From JAWLHK01 sp041690355 [NCBI: bacterium] (GTDB lineage Bacteria; J088; JAWLBW01), in assembly GCA_041690355.1 (NCBI GenBank), contig JAWLHK010000023.1:1-64000 (forward strand): a stretch of DNA of 64,000 bases. The letters run 5' to 3'. Numbering within the stretch: the stretch's first letter is position 1; each line of letters opens with the position of its first letter. This document shows, piece after piece, positions 34,106 to 44,411 of the stretch. The notes below the pieces were generated by a model. It was not told where the DNA came from. It saw nothing but the letters and a program-made list of their open reading frames with translations, and ran no database searches. Both the position numbers and the translations under genes were made by a program.

Positions 34106-36340
34106 TCACGCATCGGTGCCCGTGCGCCGCACTGCTTCGGATTGAAACCCCAGCCGCCCGCGGCGCTCGAAGGCGCCGCCGACCTCCTCTTCGGCGGCGC
34201 GCACCAGGTGCGCCGTCGTCAGGCGGCGCCGCTCGGGCTTCTCGCGCGCCACGCGGTATGCCGCGCGCAGTACCGCGTTCTTGATGTGACCGCCCGACAA
34301 ATCGAACCGGGAACCCAGATATTCGAAATCGACCGGCTCGGCGGGCATGCGCGGCGGGATCAGGCTGCGCCAGATGGCCGCGCGCGAGGCTGCGTCGGGA
34401 AAGGGGAACCGGAGGCGGAAGGCGAGGCGGCGCTCGAACGCCTCATCGAGGTTCCCCACCAGATTGGTGGCAAGGATGATCAGGCCGTCGAATCTTTCGA
34501 TTTCCTGCAGCAGCAGATTCACCTCCATGTTGGCGTAGCGGTCGAGCGCCGCCGTGACCTGCGTGCGCCGGCCGAAGAGCGCGTCGGCCTCGTCGAAGAA
34601 GAGAATGGATTCGCTCTCGCGCGCGGCGTCGAACACGGCGCGCAGGTTCTTCTCCGTTTCACCCACGTATTTGGAGACGACGGCGGGCAGGCTCACCTGG
34701 TATATCGTCTTGGCGAGCTCGTAGCCGACCGCTTCGGCCGTGAGGGTCTTTCCGGTTCCCGGCGGTCCCTGGAAGAGCGCCGTGACCCCGCGGCCGATGG
34801 AGAGCCGCTCGCCCAGGCCCCAGTCGACGAAGAGCATCGTGCGGTGGCGCACGGCGTCGATGAGCTCGCGGACGGTCGCCTCGAGCCCTGGCGGAAGGAC
34901 GACGTTCGCGAGAGGAACGCGCGGCGTGATCCGATCGGTCCACGCGCCCAGCTTCTGCCGCAGCTGGGCGCGGCAGGCCTGCTCGAGATCGGTCTGGCCG
35001 ATGCGCGGTTCGGCTTCGCGCCGCCCGAGGACTTCGTGAAGCGCCGTCAGCACGGCGTTCTTGATGTAGCCGCCCGTAAATTCGAACGTGTGCGCAAGGG
35101 CGCCGAGATTCAGGTCGTCGGCCAGCGGCGCTTCGGCCGGCAGATGGTTCCGCCAGATGCGCTCGCGCAGCTCGGGGCCCGGCACCTCGAAGTCCACACG
35201 CAGGAGAATCCTCCGATCCATAGCCGAGTCGAGCGTCGGCGCCAGGTTCGTGGCCAGGATGGCGATACCGTCGAAACGTTCCAGCGCGGTGAGCAGATCG
35301 GCCACGCCGCCGTTGCCCATGCGCCGATCGGCGAAGAGCATCTCGCACTCGTCGAAGAAGAGCACGCAGTTCTGCAGGCGCGCCTCGCGGAAGACGTTTT
35401 CGATGTTGCTCTCGAGCGTGTGCACCCGATCGTACAGGCGGTCGGTGTTCACGAGCAGCAGCCGCTTGCCGATGTGGCGGGCCAGCGCGTTGGCCAGCAT
35501 GGTCTTGCCGGTGCCCGGCGGTCCGGCAAAGAGCAGGACAACCCCGCGCCCGTAGCCGATGACGCGGTCGAATCCCCACTCCTTACGGCGGCGCAGGTAA
35601 TCGTCGTGGTGCTCGACCATCCGCACCGCGCGGCTTTTCACGGCGTCGGGGAGCACGACCTGATCGAGGGGAATGGTCGGATCCACGATCTTCGAAAACG
35701 TGACCAGGCTTTCGTCGAGCGCATCCGATCCGAGGAGCAGATTCATGACGCGCCGGGGGAGGCGCAGCTCCAGACTCAGCACGTCCTCTTCGCCGCGCCA
35801 GCGGTCCTGCTCCACCAGCACCAGGTGATGGCGAATGAGCGGCGCGTCGAGCATGAACAGCCGCCGCGCCTCGACCTTCGCGGCCAGGGTGTCGCAGAGA
35901 ATCGTCAGGGCCGTGTCGACGGTGCGCCCGCGGTATTTGTAGGCGATGCGGTCGTAGAGATCGGCAAAATGCAGATCGAGCGTGGGCGCGAGGGCGAGCA
36001 GCAGAAGATCGCATTCCACAGAACTCAGGCCGTACTGTTCGGCGGTACGATCCAGGGCCAGGGGGCGTTGTTCTTCCCGGTTCCGGCTGACACGGCGGGC
36101 GATGATGTCTTCCATCCGCTCGAGACGGGCCTTCAGCTCCTGGCTGCGGTGACTCGTGCCCTGGGGTCCGCCCGTACGCTGATCTTCGCGCTGCGTCATC
36201 CGCAGGTCGATGAGGAGCTCGAGGCGGCGCAACTGGTCTTCGAGAAAGGCGATGTCGGAGGGGTATGGCGTGTCGTGAAGCGGGTCGATGTCGCCCGGTG
36301 CAACAGATGCGGAAGCGTGCGGCTGCAATCCCTCGGCCAT
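34106..36340 (-). CDS. Double AAA+ ATPase (CDC48/eCIS-ATPase-like)
   Basis: 744-residue cytosolic protein with two complete AAA+ modules. The first has Walker A GPPGTGKTMLANALAR and Walker B VLFFDECEMLFADRR; the second has GPPGTGKTLTAEAVGYEL and ILFFDEADALFGRR. The N-terminal 200 residues (DLLLLALAPTLDLHFADLYD) form the helical/winged domain seen in AAA+ proteins from contractile-injection loci (Afp15-like), but none of those genes is nearby. The ATG at 36340 has an AGAGGTG site; a GTG at 36349 is also in frame. Likely an unfoldase or remodeller of unknown target. Confidence 0.85.
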   Translation of the reverse strand: MAEGLQPHASASVAPGDIDPLHDTPYPSDIAFLEDQLRRLELLIDLRMTQREDQRTGGPQGTSHRSQELKARLERMEDIIARRVSRNREEQRPLALDRTAEQYGLSSVECDLLLLALAPTLDLHFADLYDRIAYKYRGRTVDTALTILCDTLAAKVEARRLFMLDAPLIRHHLVLVEQDRWRGEEDVLSLELRLPRRVMNLLLGSDALDESLVTFSKIVDPTIPLDQVVLPDAVKSRAVRMVEHHDDYLRRRKEWGFDRVIGYGRGVVLLFAGPPGTGKTMLANALARHIGKRLLLVNTDRLYDRVHTLESNIENVFREARLQNCVLFFDECEMLFADRRMGNGGVADLLTALERFDGIAILATNLAPTLDSAMDRRILLRVDFEVPGPELRERIWRNHLPAEAPLADDLNLGALAHTFEFTGGYIKNAVLTALHEVLGRREAEPRIGQTDLEQACRAQLRQKLGAWTDRITPRVPLANVVLPPGLEATVRELIDAVRHRTMLFVDWGLGERLSIGRGVTALFQGPPGTGKTLTAEAVGYELAKTIYQVSLPAVVSKYVGETEKNLRAVFDAARESESILFFDEADALFGRRTQVTAALDRYANMEVNLLLQEIERFDGLIILATNLVGNLDEAFERRLAFRLRFPFPDAASRAAIWRSLIPPRMPAEPVDFEYLGSRFDLSGGHIKNAVLRAAYRVAREKPERRRLTTAHLVRAAEEEVGGAFERRGRLGFQSEAVRRTGTDA

Positions 36341-36499
36341 GCGGGTCACCTCTTTGTTCCCACCTTAGCACGCGGGAGCCGAGGCGGGAACCGGGCCGGG
36401 GCACTGGGGGGCAGTCGTCAGTCTTCCGTCTTCAGTCGTCAGTCGGGACGATGGGCGCTGAGTCGCTGGAACCCCATCCGCTTCGCTGCGGAAATCACC

Positions 36500-37171
36500 C
36501 TACCGCTTCAGCCCCGTAAACAGAATATGCCGAGCCCCTCGCCCCCCGGCGCGGGCGCGGGCGGGGATCGATTCGGCCTGGAAGCCGGCGTTGCGCATGC
36601 GTTTCTCGAAACTCGGATCGGGCCCGCCCGACCAGATGACGAGCGTGCCGCCGGGGCGCAGCGCCTGCCGGGCGACGCGGAGTCCGCCTGGGGAGTAGAG
36701 GGCCTCGTCGCGCATGTCGATGAAGGCCTGCGGACCATTATCGGTGTCGAGCAGAATGGCGTCGAAACCGTTCGGCTGCTGTTCCATGACGGCGCGCACG
36801 TCGCCCGCGAACAGGGTCACGCGCGGATCGTCGAGGGGATGGCCGGCCAACGGCCCGAGGGGGCCCCGGTTCCACGCGATAATTTCGGGGACAAATTCGG
36901 CGACCGTGACCGAAGCCTCCGGATGCAGGGCATTCAGGGTCGCGCGCAGCGAGTAGCCGAGGCCAAGCCCGGCGACCAGCACGCGCGCGCCGGGCTTGTC
37001 AGCCAACCGCTTGCAACCGACGTCGGCCATGGCCTCTTCCGAGCCGGGCGCCCGGTTCGACATGAGTTCCCAGCCGTCGATGCTGATGCAGAATTCATCG
37101 CCGCGTTGGGCGAGCACAAGAACGCCGCCGGAGTTGGCGGTTGAGCGGCCGATTTCACGCCAGGGAAGCAT
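36500..37171 (-). CDS. Spermidine-synthase-like methyltransferase-fold protein
   Basis: 223-residue Rossmann-fold protein. VLVAGLGLGYSLRATLNAL is the SAM/dcSAM-binding motif I, VTVAEFVPEIIAWNR carries the acidic residue that binds the ribose, and FDAILLDTDNGPQAF is motif IV. These match SpeE-like proteins, but the polyamine-binding residues of true spermidine synthase (the GGGDG and D/YDVII pattern) are not seen in canonical form. The substrate is therefore open. GGAG lies close before the ATG. It is a single gene, 151 bp from the AAA+ gene. Confidence 0.75.
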   Translation of the reverse strand: MLPWREIGRSTANSGGVLVLAQRGDEFCISIDGWELMSNRAPGSEEAMADVGCKRLADKPGARVLVAGLGLGYSLRATLNALHPEASVTVAEFVPEIIAWNRGPLGPLAGHPLDDPRVTLFAGDVRAVMEQQPNGFDAILLDTDNGPQAFIDMRDEALYSPGGLRVARQALRPGGTLVIWSGGPDPSFEKRMRNAGFQAESIPARARAGGRGARHILFTGLKR

Positions 37172-37429
37172 GGCACTCCAGATGCAGAAGAAAGCCTACA
37201 GCGTACCTGCCATGGCAAGCCATGTACAACGGCGGATGCACAACGCGCGACCCGGCGCCCCGCGCAGCGCCCGGACACCAGGGCCCGATCGGGCCTGCCC
37301 CACCGCCTGCATGAATGCCATGGGCTCCACTTGGTGATCCGCGGCACTGACATCCGGATCAGGGTGGCGCGCCCGGATCCGCACGCGATCGTGTGAGCAG
37401 GGGCACAGACGGGCGGGCGACCGGCGTGC

Positions 37430-37435
37430 TATGCT
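37430..37435 (+). promoter_or_regulatory. Extended -10 box
   Basis: TATGCT preceded by GTGC, 10 nt before the ATG at 37446. No -35 match is visible 16-18 nt upstream. It is identical to the -10 box at 30481. Confidence 0.4.
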
Positions 37436-37445
37436 GGGCGGCACG

Positions 37446-37898
37446 ATGACGACGATGCAGACGGCTCGCACCGGCACGGATCTTGAACGCTTTCCAGCGC
37501 ACGGTGCGCGCATGAAAAGCGAACGATTCCATTCCGCGACGCAGCTGGCCTTCGACGGCATTCCCCCGGACGTGCGGGCGCGGGGCCGCGAGACCTTCGG
37601 CGCGCTGCTGCGGAACCTGCCGGCCGATTTCCCCTTCGAGCTGGGGTGCAAGGGGTTCGTGCGGGGGATGGCCGAACTGCGCCATTACCACCCGGCCTGC
37701 GAGCTCTCGCCCTGGCGGCCCGATCTGCTGCTCGAGCGGGACGAGGGGTTTCACCTGACCTACTTCGTGGACTACGGCGACGCCGAGTTCTTCGTGGGCT
37801 TCTTCGAGGCGCTGGTGGAGTTCTTCGGCGAGCGCACCTTCATGACGGTGCGCGCCCTCGACCACGAGGTCATCCTCCAGGTACGGTTCGAGCGCTGA
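37446..37898 (+). CDS. Hypothetical protein (150 residues)
   Basis: Soluble alpha/beta protein. The region RARGRETFGALLRNLPADFP through ELGCKGFVRGMAELRHYHPA and the aromatic-rich C-terminal half (HLTYFVDYGDAEFFVGFFEA) suggest a compact domain. No family recognised. The start at 37446 (MTTMQTARTG) is chosen from the -10 box; ATG at 37455 or 37512 is also possible. It lies in the same direction as the DUF255 gene 69 nt downstream. Confidence 0.6.
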   Translation: MTTMQTARTGTDLERFPAHGARMKSERFHSATQLAFDGIPPDVRARGRETFGALLRNLPADFPFELGCKGFVRGMAELRHYHPACELSPWRPDLLLERDEGFHLTYFVDYGDAEFFVGFFEALVEFFGERTFMTVRALDHEVILQVRFER

Positions 37899-37966
37899 CG
37901 GTTCCGGCCCGGAAGCGGTCTGCCGCCGTCGCGCGCGTGTTAGCATGAACCTTCGCAGGAGAAGGC

Positions 37967-40045
<2,079 letters not shown>

Positions 40046-40067
40046 GGCGTCCGCCCGGCGGCACGGC

Positions 40068-40568
40068 TCAGTTCGCGCAGCGCTCGAATGCAGGCAGATG
40101 GTTGTCGCGCGAAGCGTCACGCAGGTTCGTGAAAACCCGTTCGACATCCGCGGGCAGGTCGAGCTCTCCCAGCCAGCCGTCGTACAGCGCGATGTTTTCT
40201 TCTTCGCCCACCACCCCGGCCGCGCATGCTTCCCGGACGGAGGCGTAACGCGGCACGTTGTTCCGGTTCCACCCCGAGGCCGGCACAGAAAGCCCGCGTG
40301 CAATGTAGAGTGTTGCGAGCGCTTCGGAGTGCAATTGCTCTGCATTCACGATGTTCGTAAACGGCGCGACCTCGCCGAAGTCGCGGAGGACCTGCCGGTA
40401 GGTCTCCTCGGCCCGGTACTCGTCCTGAATCGCCGTATCCATGGCGAGACGCACCTCGTCGTCGAGTCGTTGCGTGGGGATCTGCGCCGGGTTGATCGTG
40501 TCGTCGTCATCGTCTCCGCAGGCGGCCGCCAGGAGCAGCGCCGCGAACATGGTGGCCCGTTTGAGCAT
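40068..40568 (-). CDS. DUF2202 ferritin-like lipoprotein
   Basis: 166-residue lipoprotein. The lipobox LLAAAC is followed by Gly and five Asp. The mature domain (LAMDTAIQDEYRAEETYRQV ... NAEQLHSEALATLYIARG ... VGEEENIALYDGWLG) is a four-helix bundle with Glu and ExxH residues, as in the DUF2202 ferritin-like family. Iron or peroxide handling at the envelope is possible but unproven. AAGGAGG lies before the ATG. It converges on the DUF255 gene with a 22-nt gap. Confidence 0.85.
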   Translation of the reverse strand: MLKRATMFAALLLAAACGDDDDDTINPAQIPTQRLDDEVRLAMDTAIQDEYRAEETYRQVLRDFGEVAPFTNIVNAEQLHSEALATLYIARGLSVPASGWNRNNVPRYASVREACAAGVVGEEENIALYDGWLGELDLPADVERVFTNLRDASRDNHLPAFERCAN

Positions 40569-40715
40569 GATGATGCCTCCTTTTCGTTACCCCCTTTCCT
40601 CACGCTACGGTGCGCCGCCGGGCGCGGCAAGCCCGCACGCGCGAAGGACGGACAGGCGCCCCGGTTCAGGGAGGGCGATGTTAGAATGGCGCCCACCGCA
40701 GTTCAACGGGGAGTC

Positions 40716-40770
40716 TTGACGCCGTTAAGCTAATTATGTTAGCCTTTCCCCATCGGCTACTATCATTAGC
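40716..40770 (+). promoter_or_regulatory. Two operator-like inverted repeats upstream of hydrolase-tetR operon
   Basis: Two 15-nt inverted repeats of the same design: GCTAATTATGTTAGC (40729-40743, perfect arms) and GCTACTATCATTAGC (40756-40770, one mismatch), with centres 27 bp apart. A TTGACG hexamer (40716-40721) just upstream could be the -35, so both sites lie in the core promoter or start region. They are good candidates for binding by the TetR protein encoded at the end of this operon. Confidence 0.6.
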
Positions 40771-40790
40771 CTGGATTCCCGGAGGTATGC

Positions 40791-41711
40791 ATGCTGACCC
40801 TGACCTTGAGCCCCGCCCTTATCCCGCCGCTGCTCGCGATGACCCTGCTGCTCGGCGCCTGCATGACCCATTCCCCTCACAGGACTCCTTCGCCCGACTC
40901 CCGCCTGGCTTCGCCGCCGTCGGCTTTCATGCACGAAGGAAAGCGTATCGTGTATGAGGATTCGGGGGGTGAGGGGCCCGTCGTCCTCTGCGTTCCGGGC
41001 CTCGGCGACACGCGCGGCCAGTTCCGCTTTCTCGCGCCACGCCTGGTTGGAGAGGGGTACCGGGTCATCGCCGTCGACCCGCGCGGGCAAGGTGATTCCG
41101 ATACCGGTTGGGATGCCTACGGCGCGCACACCCTCGGAGACGATCTGGTGGCGCTCATCCGCCATCTGGATCTGCAGGACGTGCGCATCATCGGCAATTC
41201 CGCGGGAGCCGCGGTGGGCGCCTGGGTGGCCGCCGAACTGCCCGAGACCGTGCGCGCCCTCGTTCTCATCGGCCCCTTCGTGCGCGACGTGCCACTCGCC
41301 CTGCACCAGCGCATCATGCTGCGCGCCGCCTTTGCCGGCCCGTGGGCGCCCGCGGTGTGGAAGTCCTACTACAAGGGACTCTACCCTTCGGCGCCACCTG
41401 CGGACCTGGAACCCTACGCCGAAGCCCTTGCGGAAAGTCTGCGCGATGGCGGCCGTCTGGATGCGCTCAAACAGATGATGTTCACGCCGAAAACCCGCGT
41501 GGCCGAGCGGCTCGGCGAAGTGCGCGCGCCGGCGCTCGTCGTCATGGGCGCGCTCGACCCCGACTTCCCCGATCCCTCCGAAGAAGCCCGCCTGGTCGCC
41601 GGCCTCTTGCGCGGCGAGGTCGCCATGATCCCCGCCGCCGGACACTATCCGCACGTGGAGTTTCCCGACGACACCTTCACCGCCATCCAGAGGTTTCTGC
41701 ATGCCCACTGA
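40791..41711 (+). CDS. Alpha/beta-hydrolase lipoprotein
   Basis: 306-residue alpha/beta hydrolase. The N-terminus is a lipoprotein signal (LLLGAC, Cys about 24), so it is probably envelope-anchored. The core has CVPGLGDTRGQFR (oxyanion loop), the nucleophile elbow GNSAGA, LVVMGALDPDFPDPS with the acidic residue, and the final His in AAGHYPHVEFP. GGAGGT precedes the ATG. It overlaps the downstream tetR by 11 nt. It probably hydrolyses an ester or amide that also serves as the regulator's ligand (inference). Confidence 0.85.
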   Translation: MLTLTLSPALIPPLLAMTLLLGACMTHSPHRTPSPDSRLASPPSAFMHEGKRIVYEDSGGEGPVVLCVPGLGDTRGQFRFLAPRLVGEGYRVIAVDPRGQGDSDTGWDAYGAHTLGDDLVALIRHLDLQDVRIIGNSAGAAVGAWVAAELPETVRALVLIGPFVRDVPLALHQRIMLRAAFAGPWAPAVWKSYYKGLYPSAPPADLEPYAEALAESLRDGGRLDALKQMMFTPKTRVAERLGEVRAPALVVMGALDPDFPDPSEEARLVAGLLRGEVAMIPAAGHYPHVEFPDDTFTAIQRFLHAH

Positions 41712-42309
41712 GGCCGAACCACGCCGGCGGTGGAACCGCGAGTCGGTCGTGCAGGCGGCGGCCGAACTCACCGATCGCCATGGATACGACGCGCTGTCGC
41801 TGGCCCTGCTCGCCAAGGAGCTCGGCATCAAGCCCCCGTCTCTCTACAAACACATCGGAGGGCTCGACGATCTCAAAACGGCCATTCAGACCCATGCCAC
41901 ACAGGCGCTCAACAAGGTCATGCTCGAAGCCGCCGCCGCACGGTCGGGAGACGCGGCCGTTCTCGCCGTCGCGCACGCCTACCGCGAGTTCATGAAGCGG
42001 CACCCCGGACTGCAGGTCGCGCTCAGCCGCCCCTCGGCCACCGGCCACCAGGGCATCCAGGACCCCGAACTCGAAGCGTCGAACCGGCAGCTGCTTGAAT
42101 TCGCCGTGCGCCTGCTCGACGGTTACGATCTCGATGACCAAGGGCGCATCCACGCGCTGCGCGCCCTGCGCAGCCTGATTCACGGCTTCGCGCTGCTCGA
42201 GACGACCGGGTCTTTCGAGTACGCCGTCTCGGTACCGCAGAGTTTCACCTGGGCGATCGAGAACTACCTGAACGGACTCCCCGCCAAAGCCGAACAAGCG
42301 CGCCGGTAA
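41701..42309 (+). CDS. TetR family regulator (WHG-type C-terminal domain)
   Basis: 202-residue DNA-binding repressor. The N-terminal HTH (VQAAAELTDRHGYDALSLAL ... LGIKPPSLYKHIGGLDDL) is a standard TetR domain. The C-terminal ligand domain (ALRALRSLIHGFALLETTG followed by SFEYAVSVPQSF) resembles the WHG group. It is translated from within the end of the hydrolase gene, so it probably represses its own operon through the two repeats at 40729-40770. Confidence 0.9.
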   Translation: MPTEAEPRRRWNRESVVQAAAELTDRHGYDALSLALLAKELGIKPPSLYKHIGGLDDLKTAIQTHATQALNKVMLEAAAARSGDAAVLAVAHAYREFMKRHPGLQVALSRPSATGHQGIQDPELEASNRQLLEFAVRLLDGYDLDDQGRIHALRALRSLIHGFALLETTGSFEYAVSVPQSFTWAIENYLNGLPAKAEQARR

Positions 42310-42621
42310 CCGTGGCCGGAACCCAGGCGCTCGCCTTACGGCTGCTCGGGGTGGTGTTGCGAACGACCTGTCGTGCAGAGTGAAAGACAGCGCCGGGCTT
42401 TCCCGGTTGAGCCTAGGGAGCGCAGCGCGGCCCCTCCGTTCGTGTCGAGCCGACGGTCGAAGGCAGCGCCTGGGACGACGGCGAGACAGGCACATGGATG
42501 CCCAAGTGCGCTCCCTCGCTGTCGCGTCCACCCCGTTCCCGCCGTCAGCTCGGGACGAACGGGATAATCCCGGGAAGCGGCAGCCAGCAAGGTTACGAGA
42601 GGAACTCGAGAGGGACTGTAG
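42310..42621. other. 312-nt intergenic region without a supported gene
   Basis: No convincing reading frame. It contains a 13-bp perfect palindrome CGGGATAATCCCG (42560-42572) about 50 nt before the next start, and a GGG/CCC hairpin near 42395. A regulatory role for the palindrome is possible but unsupported. Confidence 0.4.
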
Positions 42622-43140
42622 ATGATTACTGGAACCGAAGGGATTGACCTCGCGAAATCGCTGGCCATCGGCGCGGCGGCCGGTCTGGCCGGGTCGACCG
42701 CGCTCTATCGGACTTCGGTCCTGATCTACGATCGCACGCCGGAGCGGATCCGCGATATCGAAGACGAGCTCGAACCGCAGCAGCCTTTCGTGCTCGCCAC
42801 GAAGAAAGCGGTCGCCCTGACCCGCCGCAACGTCTCGCAGAAACGGGCCGAGCAGGTATCGGGGGTGGCCACCAAGGCCATCAGCATCGCGGCAGGCACC
42901 ACCCTGCTCGGCCTGCGGCGCGTCTGGCCGGGCAACTGGTTCACCCAGGGGCTCGCTTTCGGGACGCTCTTCTGGGCGGTGAACGACGAGACCGTGGGTC
43001 CGCTGGCCGGGCTGGTCGGCGACAACCGCGCCTACCCGGCCGCGTCGCACCTGCGCGGCCTCGCCGCGCATGCGGCCTTCGGGGTCGTGGCGGCCGCGGT
43101 CATCCGGGCGCTGGCGGGGCCGGTGGCGGGGCCGGAGTAG
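42622..43140 (+). CDS. Putative membrane protein, DUF1440/YagU-like
   Basis: 172-residue protein with about four hydrophobic segments (SLAIGAAAGLAGSTALY, ISIAAGTTLLGL, FGTLFWAVNDETVGPLAGLV, AFGVVAAAVIRAL). The ordering, with a Pro-rich loop and SHLRGLAAHAAFG near the end, resembles the YagU/DUF1440 inner-membrane family, but this is a weak match. AGAGGGA precedes the ATG. No clear operon partners. Confidence 0.6.
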   Translation: MITGTEGIDLAKSLAIGAAAGLAGSTALYRTSVLIYDRTPERIRDIEDELEPQQPFVLATKKAVALTRRNVSQKRAEQVSGVATKAISIAAGTTLLGLRRVWPGNWFTQGLAFGTLFWAVNDETVGPLAGLVGDNRAYPAASHLRGLAAHAAFGVVAAAVIRALAGPVAGPE

Positions 43141-43161
43141 CAGACCACGGCGGCAAGGTCG

Positions 43162-43548
43162 TCACCCCTCTTCTTGGTCCTGGTCAAGCCGGCGTGTCTC
43201 TCCGGATCTGAGGTCTACCTCGCATAACCCCGGCCTCCGGCCGATCAACGGGAGGGATTCGGGGGCCGGCTCCCAGCCTGCTGTCCCGAGAATCTCCCGG
43301 ATGCGGACGCCAACCATCTGCTCATTCCCTGAACAGTAATAGTCCAGGTAATCTTCGCCCTGCCCGCAGAGGTCGGCGGCAAGCCCGCCGGCATACCGCC
43401 AGGAACAGGCCCACCGGGTTTCGGGCCGCTCCTTCTTCCACCAGACGATGTTGCAGAGTGCGCCGTACAGCTCGACGCACAGTTGGCGATCGCTCCGGAA
43501 CCGGTCAGCCATGCGGAACAGTTGTTCCTCGAGTGTGGGAGGCGTCAT
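43162..43548 (-). CDS. Hypothetical protein (128 residues), divergent from tetR
   Basis: Soluble protein with the motif WACSWRYAGGLAADLCGQGE, then DYLDYYCSGNEQ, a Trp/Cys-rich centre that looks conserved rather than random. The N-terminus is helical (EEQLFRMADRFRSDRQLCVE). CTGGAG sits 5 nt before the ATG at 43548; the frame remains open beyond it but without a better start. It is transcribed away from the TetR gene and shares its palindromic upstream region, so it may be regulated by that TetR. Function is unknown. Confidence 0.6.
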   Translation of the reverse strand: MTPPTLEEQLFRMADRFRSDRQLCVELYGALCNIVWWKKERPETRWACSWRYAGGLAADLCGQGEDYLDYYCSGNEQMVGVRIREILGTAGWEPAPESLPLIGRRPGLCEVDLRSGETRRLDQDQEEG

Positions 43549-43636
43549 TTCTCCAGTGTGCGCCCGTCCCGGGACAAACGCTGGCGGAGGCCCACCCCTG
43601 ATGAAACTCTTGCGCGGAAACGCCCGCCATGTTATA

Positions 43637-43675
43637 AACTGATCAGTTAGACCGCTCATACAGACCACATGGTCT
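43637..43675. promoter_or_regulatory. Two palindromes between tetR and the divergent gene
   Basis: A perfect 12-bp palindrome AACTGATCAGTT (43637-43648) and a 14-nt inverted repeat AGACCA-CA-TGGTCT (43662-43675), 25 bp between centres. TTATAA overlaps the first. This is the usual place and form for a TetR operator. The second repeat lies upstream of the chosen tetR ATG (43699). Confidence 0.55.
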
Positions 43676-43698
43676 ATTGCCGGAGAGAGCCATTCCCC

Positions 43699-44409
43699 AT
43701 GCCCCTGCCCCGCTTCGAACGCGCCGCCCCCGAACTCCGCGATGCCATTCTGGATGCCGCCGCGGCGGAATTTTCGGCCCACGGCTATGACGGGGCGTCG
43801 CTCAACCGCATCCTGCTCGCGGCGGGGCTCAGCAAGGGGGCCTTCTACTACTACTTCGACGACAAGGCCGACCTGGCCGCCACCGTGCTCGAACGGCAGG
43901 CCGGCGACTGGATCGCCTCTGTCGGCGAGCTCCCGCCGCCAGCATCGGCCGCGGACTTCTGGACCGAGATGGAGCGCATGCAGGAGCGCGGGCTGGCGCT
44001 CGTGACCAATCCGCAACAGCGCGAGCTCATGGGGCGCATGGCGACCGCCGTCGGCCGCCATCCCGAAATCATGGAGCGCCTGATGCCCATGCTGCAGGAT
44101 GCCCAGGCGCGCCTCGGGGAATTCTTCCGCGCAGGCCAGACCGTCGGGGCCGTGCGTGACGACATGCCCGTCGAGCTCCTGCTCGCCATCATCCAGGGAA
44201 TGAAGCAGAGCCTCACGGCAACCATCCTGCCCGCCGATCGCGCGCCGAGCGCCGCGGAACTCGAACGGTTCGCCGGCATGCAGTTCGATTTCATCCGCCG
44301 GCTCAGCCTGCCGGCAGCTTCCCCTGAGGGGGGAAGTTCCGAGCCGAGGACTCGGGCCCGGCCGCGCGCGAAGATCCCCACGCGAAAACCGAGGAAAAGA
44401 AAGGAATAG
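43699..44409 (+). CDS. TetR family regulator of the export module
   Basis: 236-residue TetR protein. The HTH is ILDAAAAEFSAHGYDGASLN followed by RILLAAGLSKGAFYYYFDDK, a very typical recognition region. The C-terminal ligand domain is longer than usual and ends in a basic tail (RTRARPRAKIPTRKPRKRKE). The ATG at 43699 has GGAGAG upstream; an earlier ATG at 43669 lies inside the second palindrome. The LolA-like gene follows after 2 nt, so it heads the export operon and probably represses it. Confidence 0.88.
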   Translation: MPLPRFERAAPELRDAILDAAAAEFSAHGYDGASLNRILLAAGLSKGAFYYYFDDKADLAATVLERQAGDWIASVGELPPPASAADFWTEMERMQERGLALVTNPQQRELMGRMATAVGRHPEIMERLMPMLQDAQARLGEFFRAGQTVGAVRDDMPVELLLAIIQGMKQSLTATILPADRAPSAAELERFAGMQFDFIRRLSLPAASPEGGSSEPRTRARPRAKIPTRKPRKRKE

Positions 44410-44411
44410 CC

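Noticed and set aside
34106-36340. Extracellular contractile injection system
   Set aside because: Only an ATPase of similar type is present; no sheath, tube or baseplate genes lie nearby.
34142-37144. 1000-codon plus-strand open frame across the AAA+ and spermidine-synthase-like genes
   Set aside because: It spans two genes and their gap, is rich in His/Gly/Arg and has no domain. The minus-strand genes have clear motifs and starts.
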